Translations under genes and position numbers: made by a program
Notes under the pieces: model-generated
What the model was told of the DNA's origin: nothing
Seen by the model: the letters and a program-made list of their open reading frames with translations, nothing else
Databases searched by the model: none
Shown here: positions 27,434-42,400 of the stretch, in pieces
Layout: each line of letters starts with the position of its first letter
How positions within the stretch are numbered: the first letter of the stretch is position 1
Source: Apostichopus japonicus
Taxonomy: Eukaryota; Echinodermata; Holothuroidea; Aspidochirotida; Stichopodidae
DNA length: 64,000 nucleotides
NCBI RefSeq assembly: GCF_037975245.1
Contig: NC_092565.1
Span: 6,182,999 to 6,246,998 of the forward strand
Reading direction: 5' to 3'

Positions 27434-30400
27434 TATCCATATATATATATATCCATATATATATATCCATTTGAACAAATCTGCCAACGTTTGTAGCATT
27501 AGTTCTTTGCCAAATCCCACTTTAATGGTAAAACCTAATTTGTACACAAAACAAGCATTTCTTCCCTGTTTATGTCTTTTTTCTGTCGGCATAAGAAAGT
27601 AATGTTAATACTTAATTGTTAATAGTCCATGTTATATGAGGCCAGCAGGGACCTACTACTAAATTCATGCAACAGATGGACTAGTTTGGATTAGTAATTC
27701 GAATCTATGTAGATTATTGAAGTCTTGGAATATCAAATCTGGCGAGTGATTTTGTCTGTAGCCGTGGTTTGTGATGAGAGCTGGAATACACACCACTTGT
27801 GTAAACAACAGAGTCAACATGTTCATGTCCTACTTACAGTGTCACAACTCAAAGCTCAATTTTGCAAGCTCTGCTGGAGATTTTGTGCGGTAACCAGTAA
27901 AAATGTTGTTTGTTGTCGGTACAAGTGTGAAACAAGCATTAATTTCTAGAATTTCCAACTCACTACGATTTCAATTATATTAATATATATATATATATAT
28001 AAAAATATATATATATGTATATATGTCTTACCAAACCCAGCATTTGTTACTGATATTATATTGTCTCTGTTTGCAGGAATGGAAGGTAAATACTATAAAT
28101 TGCATGCATTTTCAGTGCATGTCTAATTTGTGTTTGAAGTGCTCTCTCTTTTATGCAAAACTCTTTCTACCGGTTAAAAAGAAAGCCTATGCGTCGATGT
28201 TTGTGATCTTGTTTTATGTTCGCACTGTCATACAAACCTTGCCCCATCCGCCCCCATTCTAAAACTAGGACCTATTGAAGAAAATGAGGTATTTAATATA
28301 TGTCAACAGTCTCTCTTACAGCTGACCTAGTTCTTTAAGATTGATATCACTCATCAAACTAAAGCTCCTCCCCCCACCCCCCCACCCCCTCTTTCTTTCT
28401 TACCTCCAGATTCCTCGGATTAAACTTGTTAGTCTTTGTGGTCCAGTATCAGTGTACATTATGGTAATATTTACTTTTAGAGATAAACAGGGACCAACAA
28501 AATTCATCTAACCATTAATACTCGCGTACAAGAAATTGGAACAGGAGGAATGTTGGGAGAACATGCTTGCAAAACATTTTAAGATTCTTTGAGCTGGGAG
28601 AAAGAAAATTTAGAAATACTGTACTTTGGAGAATGTTATGTTCCGCCATTTTTCTCGTACGACCCTCCATGCTGCACAATCATTTTCAAGAAATCTTGCA
28701 GAATGCTGAGGTTATTGCAGGTAATGAAAATGATGTCATATGCCAAAAATGGCTCAAAAACAGAGCGTTGCAGCGAACTTTAAACACTAAATTCCAACCA
28801 TTACTGACCCTTGAGAGAATTAAGACCCATGAAACTTGAAGGATATGCTAATGTTTCTCTTCTTAAAACATTCCCAGATTTCTGTCTGGACAGCCTAGTA
28901 AGCCCAGCATCACCACAAACTAGTAAATATTACCAAGTCTTAAACCTGTGCATGCTGTCAATTTTCCCTTCTCTTGCTGTCTGCTCTGGGCTTGTCCGGG
29001 TTGAAAAAGTTTTTCTTTTGCTGGTATAGGGTGGACAAGATAGCAAAGGAAAATTTGAAATTATTTATTTCTTTAATTTATGGAAGTGGAAGTGCTTTGA
29101 AAGAACCTGTTTTGTATTAATGTTAAAGTTGCATCGCTTTTTGTCTTGTTTGGATCTTGTATTGTCTTTTACATTTTCTTTGATTTCAAACTTAAAGGCA
29201 TTGAAGACTCGCCCCAAACAGCGTGCCGCCATCTTTAAAAAGTTAACTTTCCGTTGCTTGCAAGTGAAGTTTTTCTCTTGTCACTACAAAATTCAGACAG
29301 TAATGAAACGTGATACCTTGTTATCTTTAGCTGGACCTGAGATGTCCATTGCTGTATTGTTTGTACACTGTGCTGTGGGTATTGACCGCAGCTGTATGTA
29401 CTGACTGTACACTAGTGTCTATTTTCTGACGGTAGCAAGCTGCGTGTTTATTTTCTGGGGTCAATGGTGGTGTCTAACACTTCTGTTACACCTCATTCGA
29501 AACTAGGTCAGATTAACGGCATTAGACGTTTCTTTTTGCGTGAGTCTTCACACCCTTTAACATTTGAGTACTCCGGATAAGAAGCGATTCTCTTTAATGA
29601 GTGACTGCATACTTTAGCCCGTCTAGTGCTAACTATTGCAGCAACGAACATGAACACAAAGGTCCTCAAAACCCTATGAATCCCATGCAAATACACTCCA
29701 AATGTCCTCAGAGGTACTTAACACAACAAGTAAGGTCTAATAACAAGAAACAAACAATGTCTGTTTTCTTTGTGTTCTCAGTGCCCTTGAATTTCGTCGT
29801 GTGTTTTGTATTTTGTCTTCTTTCGTCGTTTCTCTTGACATTTAATACTTTGCTGTTGTGAACATCTCACACAATGAAGCAAATGAGACAGTCTTCATCA
29901 GCAAATCACTTTCTTCATCGTTGGAATTTTTAAGCAGCTGGTTTTGTGTGGCAAACTTATGTTACCCTTCACACGGATTCGTTAATTAGAACTAAAAGTA
30001 CGTTTATGAGCAAAATAATGAAACAAAATGCTGACTAGGGAAATTCAGACTAGTTCACCGAATTTTATAACAATTTATCAAAATTATTTGCTACCATCAT
30101 AATCATAATTTTATAACCAGTGACCTTTAGGAAAAACAAGTCCTGTTCTTAGCTATAAATGACTGAACCATCCCATCCTTCTGAGTATTAATAAGTTGAA
30201 ATGGCAATCCAGGGAACTATTTGTTTATTACATAACATTAAAGGTCGATAACCAGAACCGTGTAAGACTCTCACACCTAATTCTAGGAAATCAGTCAAAA
30301 GGTCAACATCATGCATATAATTTACATGTATTATCCCTCATTTGAAAACTTGTGCAACACTGAAACTTATTGGTACATATTATGGGGAGGACACTTTAAT

Positions 30401-33400
30401 ATGGTCTCAATATCAAACCACTGAACAATACATCAGGGGAGTACACTTTAATATGGTCTCAATATCAAACCACCGAACAATACATCAGGGGAGTACACTT
30501 CAATATGGTCTCAATATCAAACCACTGAACAATACATCAGGGGAGTACACTTTAATATGGTCTCAATATCAAACCACTGAACAATACATCAGGGGAGTAC
30601 ACTTTAATATGGTCTCAATATCAAACCACTGAACAATACATCAGGGGAGTACACTTTAATATGGTCTCAATATCAAACCACTGAACAATACATCAGGGGA
30701 GTACACTTTAATATGGTCTCAATATCAAACCACTGAACAATACATCAGGGGAGTACACTTTAATATGGTCTCAATATCAAACCACTGAACAATACATCAG
30801 GGGAGTACACTTTAATATGGTCTCAATATCAAACCACTGAACAATACATCAGGGGAGTACACTTTAATATGGTCTCAATATCAAACCACTGAACAATTAC
30901 GTTGCAATCAGCTGCTACAACAATCTATTACTAAAATAATGTTTGGGTAAGTTTCATGCTTGTAATGTATCTGCGTTCTGTGGTCTGATAGTGCTTTCAC
31001 TGTCCAATCTCTGTGGAAATGTTTTGTAGCATATGTGGTTGATTAACACAAGTTTCTTCACCAGTCGTTATGATATGCAGCACCAGTTTGATACTAATTC
31101 CTTGGAAGAGCAAAAATGATTGAACTTGCTTCAATCGATTTTGTTTGTAAGCTAAGTTAATTTGCGTTTTACGTTCCTAATTTGAGGTACAGTTACTGAT
31201 GTTGAAGGAAACTTTTTTGTAGCCAGAAGTATAAATTTCTGTGAATTTTTTTTTTAAAGATTTGTTTCGAAATTCTGTTTCCATAAGATGTCATATTTTA
31301 TTGGAACCATAAGCTCACATGAAAAAATAATTAATATTTTTAAATTATAAAGGTAGGGAAAGGTGGCAGTAAAAAGTTGTAGTGGCTTTCTTTGAATTAC
31401 AGATTGTATTAGGTGTGGTTCTAAAATATTGATGCTACTTTTAACTATATTGTTACTATAAAGGGACCCCAGTGTTAGCAATGAAAACTCTTGACTCCCA
31501 AAACACAAAACAAACAAAAATGGAAACGCACGACTGCGAGAAATGATAAACGTTATCTTGACTGTTGTATTGAACTGATATCAATTTGACGGTGTCGGGT
31601 GACAATAATAATGATGGCGTAACGTAAAACCTGGTATAACATATATACGTAGTGTAGTACGGTATATAGGTATGGTGAGGTAGTGGTGGTGGTTCAATCT
31701 ATACAGAAAATAGACAAAATTGTATATTAAATTTCTACATCAAACATGGTTCATAATTACTTAAACAGCAATGGAATTAATACACATGGAATTGAATATG
31801 TCTTAACCTAGATACTACAGGTTCGAAGTGAGTAGACAGTTAAAATTCCAGAATATTTCACGAGAAATTCTGACGCTTAATATACGGAATTATGTTATTC
31901 AGTAACTTATAGACACATAGTAAAAACCAATGGTGACGGAGAAATATGACTTGGTAAAATCTAAAATAATCTCGGCAAATATGGCCTATCGAACACTAAA
32001 TTCAATATATAGGTTTTCCTTAAACATTAATGCAAGTGATCTTACATTTAATACATGCAATATATAATGATAAAAGGTAAAACTTATGACATTGGGCCTC
32101 AAAAATGTGATTTTGAAATCGACGATTGAAATGATTGAACATGGAAGACGCCCTCAACATTTAAAGTATATGCTACTATTCCGAGTTTACACCCAGCACA
32201 GGTTTTAAATGGGAAATGAGGTGTGCACAGGAATTTGACAAATGGTCAATAATCTTTCAAACAAACAAAAAATGCAGTGAAAACTGCTGAAATAACTACG
32301 ATAAATATAATAAAGTATTGTTTGTGTCACCGCACAATTTCATGGATTAATACTTTCATATGGAACTAATATATCAGAATCGATTTCAATCGTTCGTCAA
32401 CCTCAGCGGATAGCCAAAATGAACTTTGAGGGGGTTACTTCAAAAGATATTTGGCACAGCTTAGTAGAAGTGTCTTTCAGATTAGTTTATACACTTATAA
32501 ACGGTTTAGCCCTGTGAGTGGCAGTTTATATAATAATAATAATATATTAATGAAATAATAAAAATATTAAATGAAATTATTGACTTGAGAAATCTGATTT
32601 TAATGGAGAAGATTAAAGTCAGTAACACAAGTTGACTTCATAGCACAAAGTGACACGAATAAATATTTGGTGTTATCAGGTGGAGAAATCAGATGTAAGA
32701 AAAACGTGACATTTCATATCTGGTTATATCTTTTTATGGTTAGTGTATAGTTAGAGATATTTTGACATCTAGTGTTTCCTCATTTTCAGGTTTCCTTCCG
32801 ACTTTTGGGCCGTGCTTTGTTAACTTTTATGGTTCAACGAGAGAGTTTGATGATGTCAGGGATCAATATGAATGGATGAACACTGGAAAGGTATGAATAC
32901 AGATTATTACATATATGTATATAGAGTTAGAATGAAATAGACTGATGAAGGATACAAATTATTACATGTATGTATATAGAGTTAGAATGAAATATACTAA
33001 TGATGGATACAAATTATTACATTTATGTATATAGAGTTAGAATGAAATAGACTGATGATGGATACAAATTATTACATGTATGTATATAGAGTTAGAATGA
33101 AATAGACTGATGATGGATACAAATTATTACATGTATGTATATAGAGTTAGAATGAAATAGACTGATGATGGATACAAATTATTACATGTATGTATATAGA
33201 GTTAGAACGAAATAGACTGATGATGGATACAAATTATTACATGTATGTATATAGAGTTAGATTGAAATAGACTAATGATGGATACAAATTATTACATGTA
33301 TGTATATAGAGTTAGAATGAAATAGACTGATGATGGATAAGTAATAATGGATGAACATGGAAAAAGTACCTTAGTAGGTGAGTATGAATGCTATTTCTTA

Positions 33401-36400
33401 CACTTGAGCTGAGATTGGTGCAATTTTAAAATGACACCAGACCTGAGGGGTATAAAAGTGCTAAAACATTGCAATTGACTTATGAATGTGCCTTGTTTCA
33501 TTGGGTGGGGGCGGGGTGGGGGGCAGAAGAGAGGTGGAAGGTAAGAGGGGATGGTTTCGATTAATCGGTGACCATATTCTGTCACAAACTTGATTGCCTT
33601 CGGGGACATAAACTCCTCCAGCCCCCTCTCGCAGCAATCCCTGCTGTGCACCATGCCATCCTACATTTACGATGTAATTCAATACTAGTATCGTTTCCCG
33701 TACTCAGGGTAAAGGAATGGCCTATCGTGGCAGGGTTCTGCTCTCCGTGGACACGATGATCGGCAGTCCAGCGCCGGAGAATCCCGTCCTACCGATGAAC
33801 CACGAAGAGCTGGCCCGGGCCGAGAAGTACCTCCGGCGGAGGAAGTACCGTCTGTACGCGTCGTTCCACGAGGCGTGCATGATCAACGAGACGGAGACAC
33901 AAGCCAGCATTGAGTTTGAAGTCAGCATCGGAAACTTTGGGAACAAGCTGGAGAAGAACGTGACACCTCAGCCGTCTTCCACGCAGCCCTCCAACGCAGT
34001 CTACGACGGGCTGCATTATTATTTCCTCCCCTGGCTGGCGAACAAACCTCTCATTGTGGTGGACTCTTATTGGGAGGACATCAGCTTCAGATCGGAGTCC
34101 TTGAATAACCTCTTTACCAAAATCAAAAAGACGGTAAGGCTCTCGCATAATTCACACTCCCTGATAAGAGTTTAGAAAACTGAAAGGATTTTCCAAGTGA
34201 CAGAGGTCGACTTTTAAACAAAAATTTTTGTTTTTAATTTCTGCACCACTAGGCAGGTTGAAAACTGGACCCTGATAGTATGCTTTAGCACCTACGGTAT
34301 TAAATTTGTTTATCGTAAAAGTGAATTTATCTGGCAATACGTAGCTCTGTGAATGATAGCTATACCCATGGCAGTTAAAGATGGAAATGTCTTTGCTTTT
34401 CTGTATATATTTTTAATTTGTCTCATAGAAGGGAAAAGTAAACAGTATTGTTATTACAGGTAAACAACTCCCATATAATAATATTTATGAAATAAAAAGA
34501 AAGCAATGCATAGTTCAAGGAGCTGCAGGTGCCTTCATGGCGATACCATTATCAGAACGTTTTCTACCTTGACTTTATATACACTGTATCAAGCACTATA
34601 TAAAAAAGCTTGTCCTATAGCTACAAAGTATGACTCCTTCAAAGAAGAGCTGGAGCATAGGGCACCATCTTGATATGTTAAATTTATAACCTATTTAAAG
34701 TAAATAGATTCTACCTGATCATGCAATGGAGTAGATGTTGGTCGACTTTTGTTCAGTTAATCAACGAATTTTATTAATGTTGGAAACCAAATATATCTCT
34801 TATTCATCTGTTACACATTCCAGGAGAAACTTTTGAAATTAGTGAAAACGAGTCTACAGTCTGGAGCTCCTGCAACAGAAGTAGCGGCAAAACTGATTGC
34901 GACCATCGATAACCTCATTAAGGATTGCAAGTAAGTATGTTAAAGCAATAGTACAGACAGCCAAATCTGATGCAATCTAGATCAGTATAACACCATAGTT
35001 GATTGCAACCATTGATAACCTCATTAAGGATTGCAAGTAAGTATATTAAATGAATAATACAGATAGCCAAATCTGGAGCAATCTAGATCAGTAAAACACC
35101 ATAGTTGGTATCTAGTATAAAGACGTGCCATAATTTTCAGAGTATTAATAGTTATATGTGTGAACTTTCTGCATGGTGTACATTCATCTGATTCCTGCCC
35201 CCTCTCCTCCCCCCCCCCCTCCCGCCTCAAATGTGTGTTGAGTTCCTTCTTGTTTAATGTAACCATCAAGGCTCTTTAAGACTGAATACCTTTTTCTTTC
35301 CCTCGCAGGAAACCACTGCCTTCTTTAGTGGGACAGAGCGGCAAGGCCAATGAGCTGGACCATCGTAGGTACGAGCAGAGGTCAAACACCCTCAGGGAGA
35401 TCATAGATGCTGCCACCAAATTACGGGAGAATGCCACGGACATCGAGGAGGCGATCGACGAGATCGACGGCTACCTGACGATGCTGAAAGAATTGGCTGT
35501 AGAGGTAAAAGAGGATCTTATCAGAGACGATTGAGTTTTTTCATGTAGCATATTAACATTGTGGTTCTTCTTCCAAAAGAGTTTTAAATATTTTTGCAAA
35601 AACTTCTATGGGGGATGATAAGTTGCTATGTATCTTCCTGGTTGGTAAATGGTGTTTCCTTTTGTTCCAAAAATATTTTTATTAAAACAAATTTACTAGT
35701 ATACCTTGCTAATCTTACTTTTTTCATCTTTAATATCATGAGGTAGATATATATATTTTTTTAACATGCTCTTCTTTTATCCTAGCCACAAAACAGCTTA
35801 CCAGATATTGTTCTTTGGATGTTGAGTGGAGGCAAGAGAGTTGCTTATCGTAGGATCCCGGTCTACGAAGTCATTTATTCATCGAAAGGAAAAGAAGCCT
35901 GCGGAAGATACTGTGGGATTGTGAAGACGTTTTTCTTGAAGGTGAGTTTTTCATTTTGGAGTTGTCTTCATGAAAAGGTTGAATACAGTTTTAATTGTAT
36001 TCAACCCATTACCAACAAGTAAAAAGCAGATTGTGTATATTGAAGGGGTGGGGGGGGAGGGGAGGGGGTTCAGGAATGATCTCAAAGTTTTGGTATACTA
36101 ATTCTTGTTTCTGTACAAGTTGGGGGTCATAGGATTCTTATTCAATTTAATTTTTTCTTAATTATTATTATTATTGGAATGTATGACTCCTACTTTTTCT
36201 TTCATTTTTCTTTACATCTTCTTTTCTCTCATCTTTAAAAAAAAATTCTTGAACAATAGTATCCTGGAAACAGAGGCAAGAGCATTGGAGCTGAAAGAAT
36301 ACCAGGAACCGTCCGAGTCGGTCTCTGGTTTGGTTTGGAGTTAGAAAGTGACAACTTCAGAAAGAGTCTGAAAGATTCTCACATGGCCATCTTTGCAGAA

Positions 36401-39400
36401 ACTGTGAGTTTTGATACATCTCTGGTGTTTTGGCTTTTCTCTGTTTATTTTGTCGGGACTGGAAAGGAGGGGGTGGGTGGGGCCAATGGAAGGGTGTGGA
36501 TGAATTTATTGAGAGTGAACAGAGTGGGTATAAGTGATGATGTGGTTAAACATAATACTACCGTATACTATACCATATATACTACAATATGTGCAATACA
36601 AATATGACATCTTTATACTATGATTTATACCTTATACCATTGATAGTCATATCCCATATATAGTATTTATATGTAGTATTCATATGTATATGCCATACAA
36701 ATATGACATCTGTACTATGATTTATACCTTATACCATTGATAGTCATATCCCATATATAGTAATATATGTAGTATTCATATGTATATGCCATACAAATAT
36801 GACATCTGTACTATGATTTATACCTTATACCATTGATAGTCATATCCCATATATAGTAATATATGTAGTATTCATATGTATATGCCATACAAATATGACA
36901 TCTGTACTATGATTTATACCTTATACCATTGATAGTCATATCCCATATATAGTAATATATGTAGTATTCATATGTATATGCCATACAAATATGACATCTG
37001 TACTATGATTTATACCTTATACCATTGATAGTCATATCCCATATATAGTAATATATGTAGTATTCATATGTATATGCCATACAAATATGACATCTGTACT
37101 ATGATTTATACCTTATACCATTGATAGTCATATCTCATATATAGTATTCATATGTGGTATTTATATGAATTATACCTCAAGATCTGGTTTAAAATAACTA
37201 TAATCCCATGTTGCCTTAGTCAACTAACCATTTCTCATTTGTCTGTGGTTAGTATCCATGGGGACCTCAAAAGATATGAAGCAAGTATGAAGTTAATTAT
37301 AATTAGTTTCATTTCGTTTCAGTATGAGAACCAAATGAACATAGTCGGACAGTGGACAAGCAAAGGACTTCCCCGACCAAAGTTCTCTGATGCATCCGGG
37401 AAGGTAAGTGAGGATGAGGTTAATTTTAATAAATTAAGTAATTAATTAATATAGCATATCCATAGTTTAACTAACTTAGTACTACCCCCCCCCCCCCCAA
37501 CACACCAATGAAAGAAAAATACAAGAGGTATCATTGGAGTGTAGCCTCTGTACAGAATTTTTATTTCAGGAATTTTCTTGTTGAATCTAACTATATTAAA
37601 CATACTACAGTGTAAATGACATTACAGCCATGCATGTAATATCCAAATACATTTTCCACAGAAGTTAAAATAGGGTTTTGGGCATTTAGATCTTTCCTTT
37701 TCTTTCTGACTGATCATATTTTTTAATTCCCAAAAATTTCCAAAGACATGCATTCATTACTATGTCATTCTGAATTTGATTAAATTGAAATAAGGAGTCT
37801 TCATCCCTACCACATGCAGTCCACATCATTTTAATATTCATGGTTGTGTTAATTATTACAGGCTAAAAAAGTTGTCAAACTATTTTGGTTCCATAGATTG
37901 CGCTTCCAAAGGATAAATTTAACTGTCCAGATCTTTGGAGTTGGGATGGCGATTGGTTTGTGAGTCTCGAAACGAGGTGAGATAGTTAACAACATTAATT
38001 ATTACGCATTTTATTTTGTGTTTTATTTGGGGGGGAGGGTGAACAGGATTAATATGGCAAGTGGCCACTAAAATGGTAGTGACAAGGGGTGTTGGTTGGT
38101 GGGGGAGGTGGAGGGGGAGGGGGAGGGAGGAGAACAGGAGGTGGAAAGGATAGGGTGAAACATATTTCATTCCCATCTTGGAAGTAATATTTATTAATTC
38201 ATATTTTTTTTTTTCCAGGGACAGAACATGTTTGCAAGTTCACATGATGAGTTTATGTTGATTTTCTGTCGGGTCTAAAGTGTTTGTTTTAGAATTGATT
38301 CTTGTTATGTAATCAGAAACAATACAAAAGAAGTTAATATTTAGCCCGGAGATGTTCGTTATAGACAAAATACAAGCTTGAAGATGTGAAAAATGGCTAA
38401 TATAAAGTCATTCACACTAAAACTTCTTTTAATAAGGGAGTGTCGTTTCATTCAAGACGCTATAAACAAACGGTGCACTTTAAGTAATTGAAAGGGAAAT
38501 TAATTGACACTGTGAGTTATTTAAATGGGTTGATGTTTTTTATTATATTTTGTAAAATATAAAAGTTTAATAAGTTTGATCTCTTTCAGCCTTATATCTG
38601 TCATGTTCTTTGACTTAGGTTGACGATCATCCTTAATTATATATGATATATTCCATGAGTAGAGATATCAGCCTGTTAAAGCGATACCATCCTCATCTTG
38701 GCTACTGTTTGTAGATTTCTGTATCACAATGATGCAAGGGTGAAGGTGTAAAATATGAGAGTGGGTAGGTTCAGAGGGACTGACAATACCTCCGTCACTA
38801 AAAGGGCAAACAAAAGTAATTTTACTAGAAGAAATTACTAGATGTGATTCGAAGTTAATTGTCTATTTCAAAATCCAACATTTTTGATATCAAACTATCC
38901 GATCCATATTTGGCAGCCTCCTCTACGACGTCGATGCGGGAATGACAAACTTCTTGGAGGACTGTTACGAGATGCAGTCCCGAGCTTTGCCAGGTGCACC
39001 ATGGGAAGTTGCAGCAGTCACCTACGCCACTGTGGTAAGCTTTTGCAAGATCATTTTTGAAATGCAAACTGAAATGTAAATAAATTGCTCGTAAGTGACC
39101 ATCTAATCTGCCACTACAGTCTAATACATTGCTTGAACTAGTGAGGAAAGCCATTCAGTTTTTATGGTGAATATTAATATTTTTTCTTTTCTTTTTCACA
39201 AATTGTAAGCAATTCTCATAAAAACATTCATAGTATTACCCCAAAAGAGTTTGTAATTAAGGAGATGATAATTTATACACCCGCCTGCATTTTCCCTCAA
39301 GAAAGTAAGAAAACAGAACAAAATTCACCAAATGTGCCTTGTAACAATTTAAAATTGATTTTGGCCATTCAGTGAGCGACGTTTGTTCCCCTGATTTTCC

Positions 39401-42400
39401 ATTTCAATTCGGTCTGGTATCTAGATTTCTCTGCCTTTGGAGAAGTTCTTCCAACAATCAAAACTGTAAACCTTTCAACAAACAAAATTAATAAAGTAGT
39501 AATAATAATTCATTTGATTTCCCAAAACAATTGTCTTTCATATACACTTTCTCATCTTATTGCTACATCTGCTTGCAAAAGAAATTTGAACTTTTGCTGG
39601 TTGCTGGCTAAGATTTTATAATCAGCAAAAAGTCTTGATATAGACATAAAAGACATTATAATGTGATTTTTCTTAATTCTTCAAGTATTTTGCTTCAATT
39701 ATATTTACATTTTTTACTATCAGAGAGGAGATTCTCTACCAAAGAAGGAAGATATTAAATGCCCCAAAAACTGGCAGTGGGATGACGAATGGGTCGTAGA
39801 CATCAACAGAGGAGTAGATGAGGAGGGTTAGTGACCTTTGACCTCTGATATTTGACCTTTGACTAATGGTCTGATGGATTTATTTGAATGGAAGAATATT
39901 TAGTATCTCAGAATATGTGGCCATAAAAAGTGTTGGTATCAGTCATAAAAAGTAATGTAGGAATACCTGTTAAACAACAGAGATTAGTTACTTGAAGACC
40001 AAAGTAAGTTTAATAAGCCCCCCCACCCCCCCCCCCTGTGTATAAAGTAGGATGTAAACAAATTCTGATAAAGATGCAATGCTTTTAGAGGTAGAAGTAA
40101 TATCAAAGAGCCAAAAAATAGCCACTTGGAAATATTTCCCTGAAAAATGGAAAAGGATTTGAATGTTTTTGAGTATTTTAGGATCAGAGGAGCTATATCA
40201 TCATTGAAATAAAAATTGTTATCATTCTTTCCTTTGTAATGAGAAATACTTTTGGTCATGGAAGAATATAAGTGAATTTATAATCTGTTGTATTGGAAGA
40301 CTATATAGGTTTTAAGAATGGAGTACTTAGGTCATGTATAGATGTTGAGAAGTTCAGTGTTGAAATGTTAAAGTTCTATTTTTGGTAAAGAAGTACAGAA
40401 AGGTTATCAAGTTGGAGCAAATTATGCCGTACTGGTAGTTGTAGAACTGAATGCAGAACAATGTTGTCTTGATTTAATTTAGCAAATTTGATGAAAAGAA
40501 TAAAATATTAACTTGATTTCTAGGAGAGAAAAAGAAAGAAATATTTTTTTGCCATGCCGATGATGAACTCCTGTTACAAACCAAAATAAGTGAAAAATGT
40601 TTCATTTAAGTAGATTTTGTTTTCAGTAGAGTATGAACTGAGAGCTTTGACAGCTTTATAGAATTAAGAGAAAATATCAAACGAGTGAATTAAGCCAGTG
40701 TAGAAATATTTTCTTTTTGCTTTGAATATGTTTCATATTTTTGTGTCAGTCCTGAAAATGGAGATTTTCACAAAGTGTTCACCCATAAAAAGTAGAGCCG
40801 TATATAATTCGCCAATTTCTGGAGTTGTACAGATTACTTAAACCAGTTTATATTTTTGAAAAATGTCGCAGCACTATTTGAAATATTGATTGTACAATCG
40901 CAAATATATATATGTATTTTAAACTTATCTTGAAAGTGACCTTTACAAATGTCATTTCATTTTTTTCATATTTTCCACTTTGACAATCTTTTGACTAGTT
41001 CTATAGTACGAATTATTGTCATCTGTAGAAGTGTGAACAGATGAAAAACAGAGCAAAGTTTCAAAATGTCCATTATTAAGTAAAGGACAAACCACATCGT
41101 CATATCATATTTTCTGCGAGAATTTAAACATCCTGCGATTGGCTAATTCCTTCCAGGTTATGAATATTCATACGAAGCTACCACTGCCAAGTGGACAGCC
41201 ACAGAGAAGCCATATCATCTATGCCGGCGTCGGAGATGGATCAGGCCACGAAGCGTCGTCAACAAATCCAGGAAGGAATCTGAGGTGAGAAGCATTATGT
41301 ATGTATGTATATGTACGTTCCTCCTGCAAGCAGGAACTTGCGAAGAAGCCATCATTGGCTTATCAAAGCCGCAAGCTGACCGAAGTCAGTCTCTTAGATT
41401 CACATTTAACGTCCATGATTATGAATTGTCAATTGTCAACAACTCTGTAAGAGGACGACATACATTAATCTTGGAGTGACTCGAACCAGGGACCTTATGA
41501 TTGAAAGGCACCGGCGTTAACCACTGAGCTAACACAGTACTCCTAACATCATTACAACATTATTACAACGTTAACACGTTATTACAATGTTAACATTATT
41601 ACAACGTTAACTCCTAACATTATTATGTTCCGCATTCATGAGTAGAATGGTTCTCATTTGGAGGGAAAACATCCACCCATCTAATAATTGCGACTTTTTG
41701 CTCCAGAAAACTCTAACCCTGAAAGCGATGGGATTATGATGACAAGGTCAAGACAGCTAAGTCACTCAAACTTATTCTAACCTTTAACTACAGTAAACTA
41801 AACTTAAATAACTCAATCTCAACTTAACTAAATAAAACTTAACGAAATAAAACTAAACCTAAACTTAAGTGTACTAAAACTTAAGTTTTTGGTTCAGAAC
41901 AGTAATATGCCTCTACATATGTTCAGTATATCATTAAAAACTGCAGCTATTTGTGAGAGTTTGATAGAACTGTTTATAGCCTGACGTATGTTTTTTCTCC
42001 TCCACATACCTCTCCCTATCCCCTTCCTCATCCATCCCACTCGCCTTTCTTTGACTTCCCGCTCTCCTCTCCCCTCCCCTCTCCCCAAAAGATTTCCCTG
42101 GTTATCCCTCTTCCCTCTCCCTCTTTACCCTCTAATTCCAAGAGAGGACAAGAACCGATCAACTTCCTTTCTTCACGGTCTATAGGTCACTCCTGAAGTG
42201 GAGACGGAAGGATGGGAGTATGCGACAACGTTTTTCAATTCTCGTTACCAAGCCTCCGAGAGTAAGACGGACATGGTGCGTAGGAGGAGGTGGCATCGTA
42301 GGATGGTGGCCCGCTCTCCCAGGGCGTCCGTCAACTTTTCTTTGCTCCAGTCGGTGAGTTTTTTGTAAATGTTATGCTTGGTTGCCTTTTTGGCGAATTC

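Larger units (their letters stand above)
26653..32789. other. Introns 12-13 (6.1 kb, split by the microexon candidate)
   Basis: Holds a SINE fragment (about 27311-27375), TA microsatellites (27405-27431, 27981-28000), the microexon candidate at 28077 and the 52-bp tandem array (30391-30896). 28500-29870 has several open frames (60-96 codons) without recognisable motifs. 31000-32780 shows nothing identifiable. Confidence 0.65.

Noticed and set aside
30342-30632. Plus-strand ORF of 96 codons with a repeating motif
   Set aside because: It is the 52-bp tandem repeat. The unit is not a multiple of three and the frame is incidental.
33722-34148. Minus-strand ORFs opposite exon 15
   Set aside because: Shadows of the strongly conserved + strand FerA-flanking exon.
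30391-37150. CRISPR-like arrays
   Set aside because: Direct tandem repeats without unique spacers, in a eukaryotic gene.
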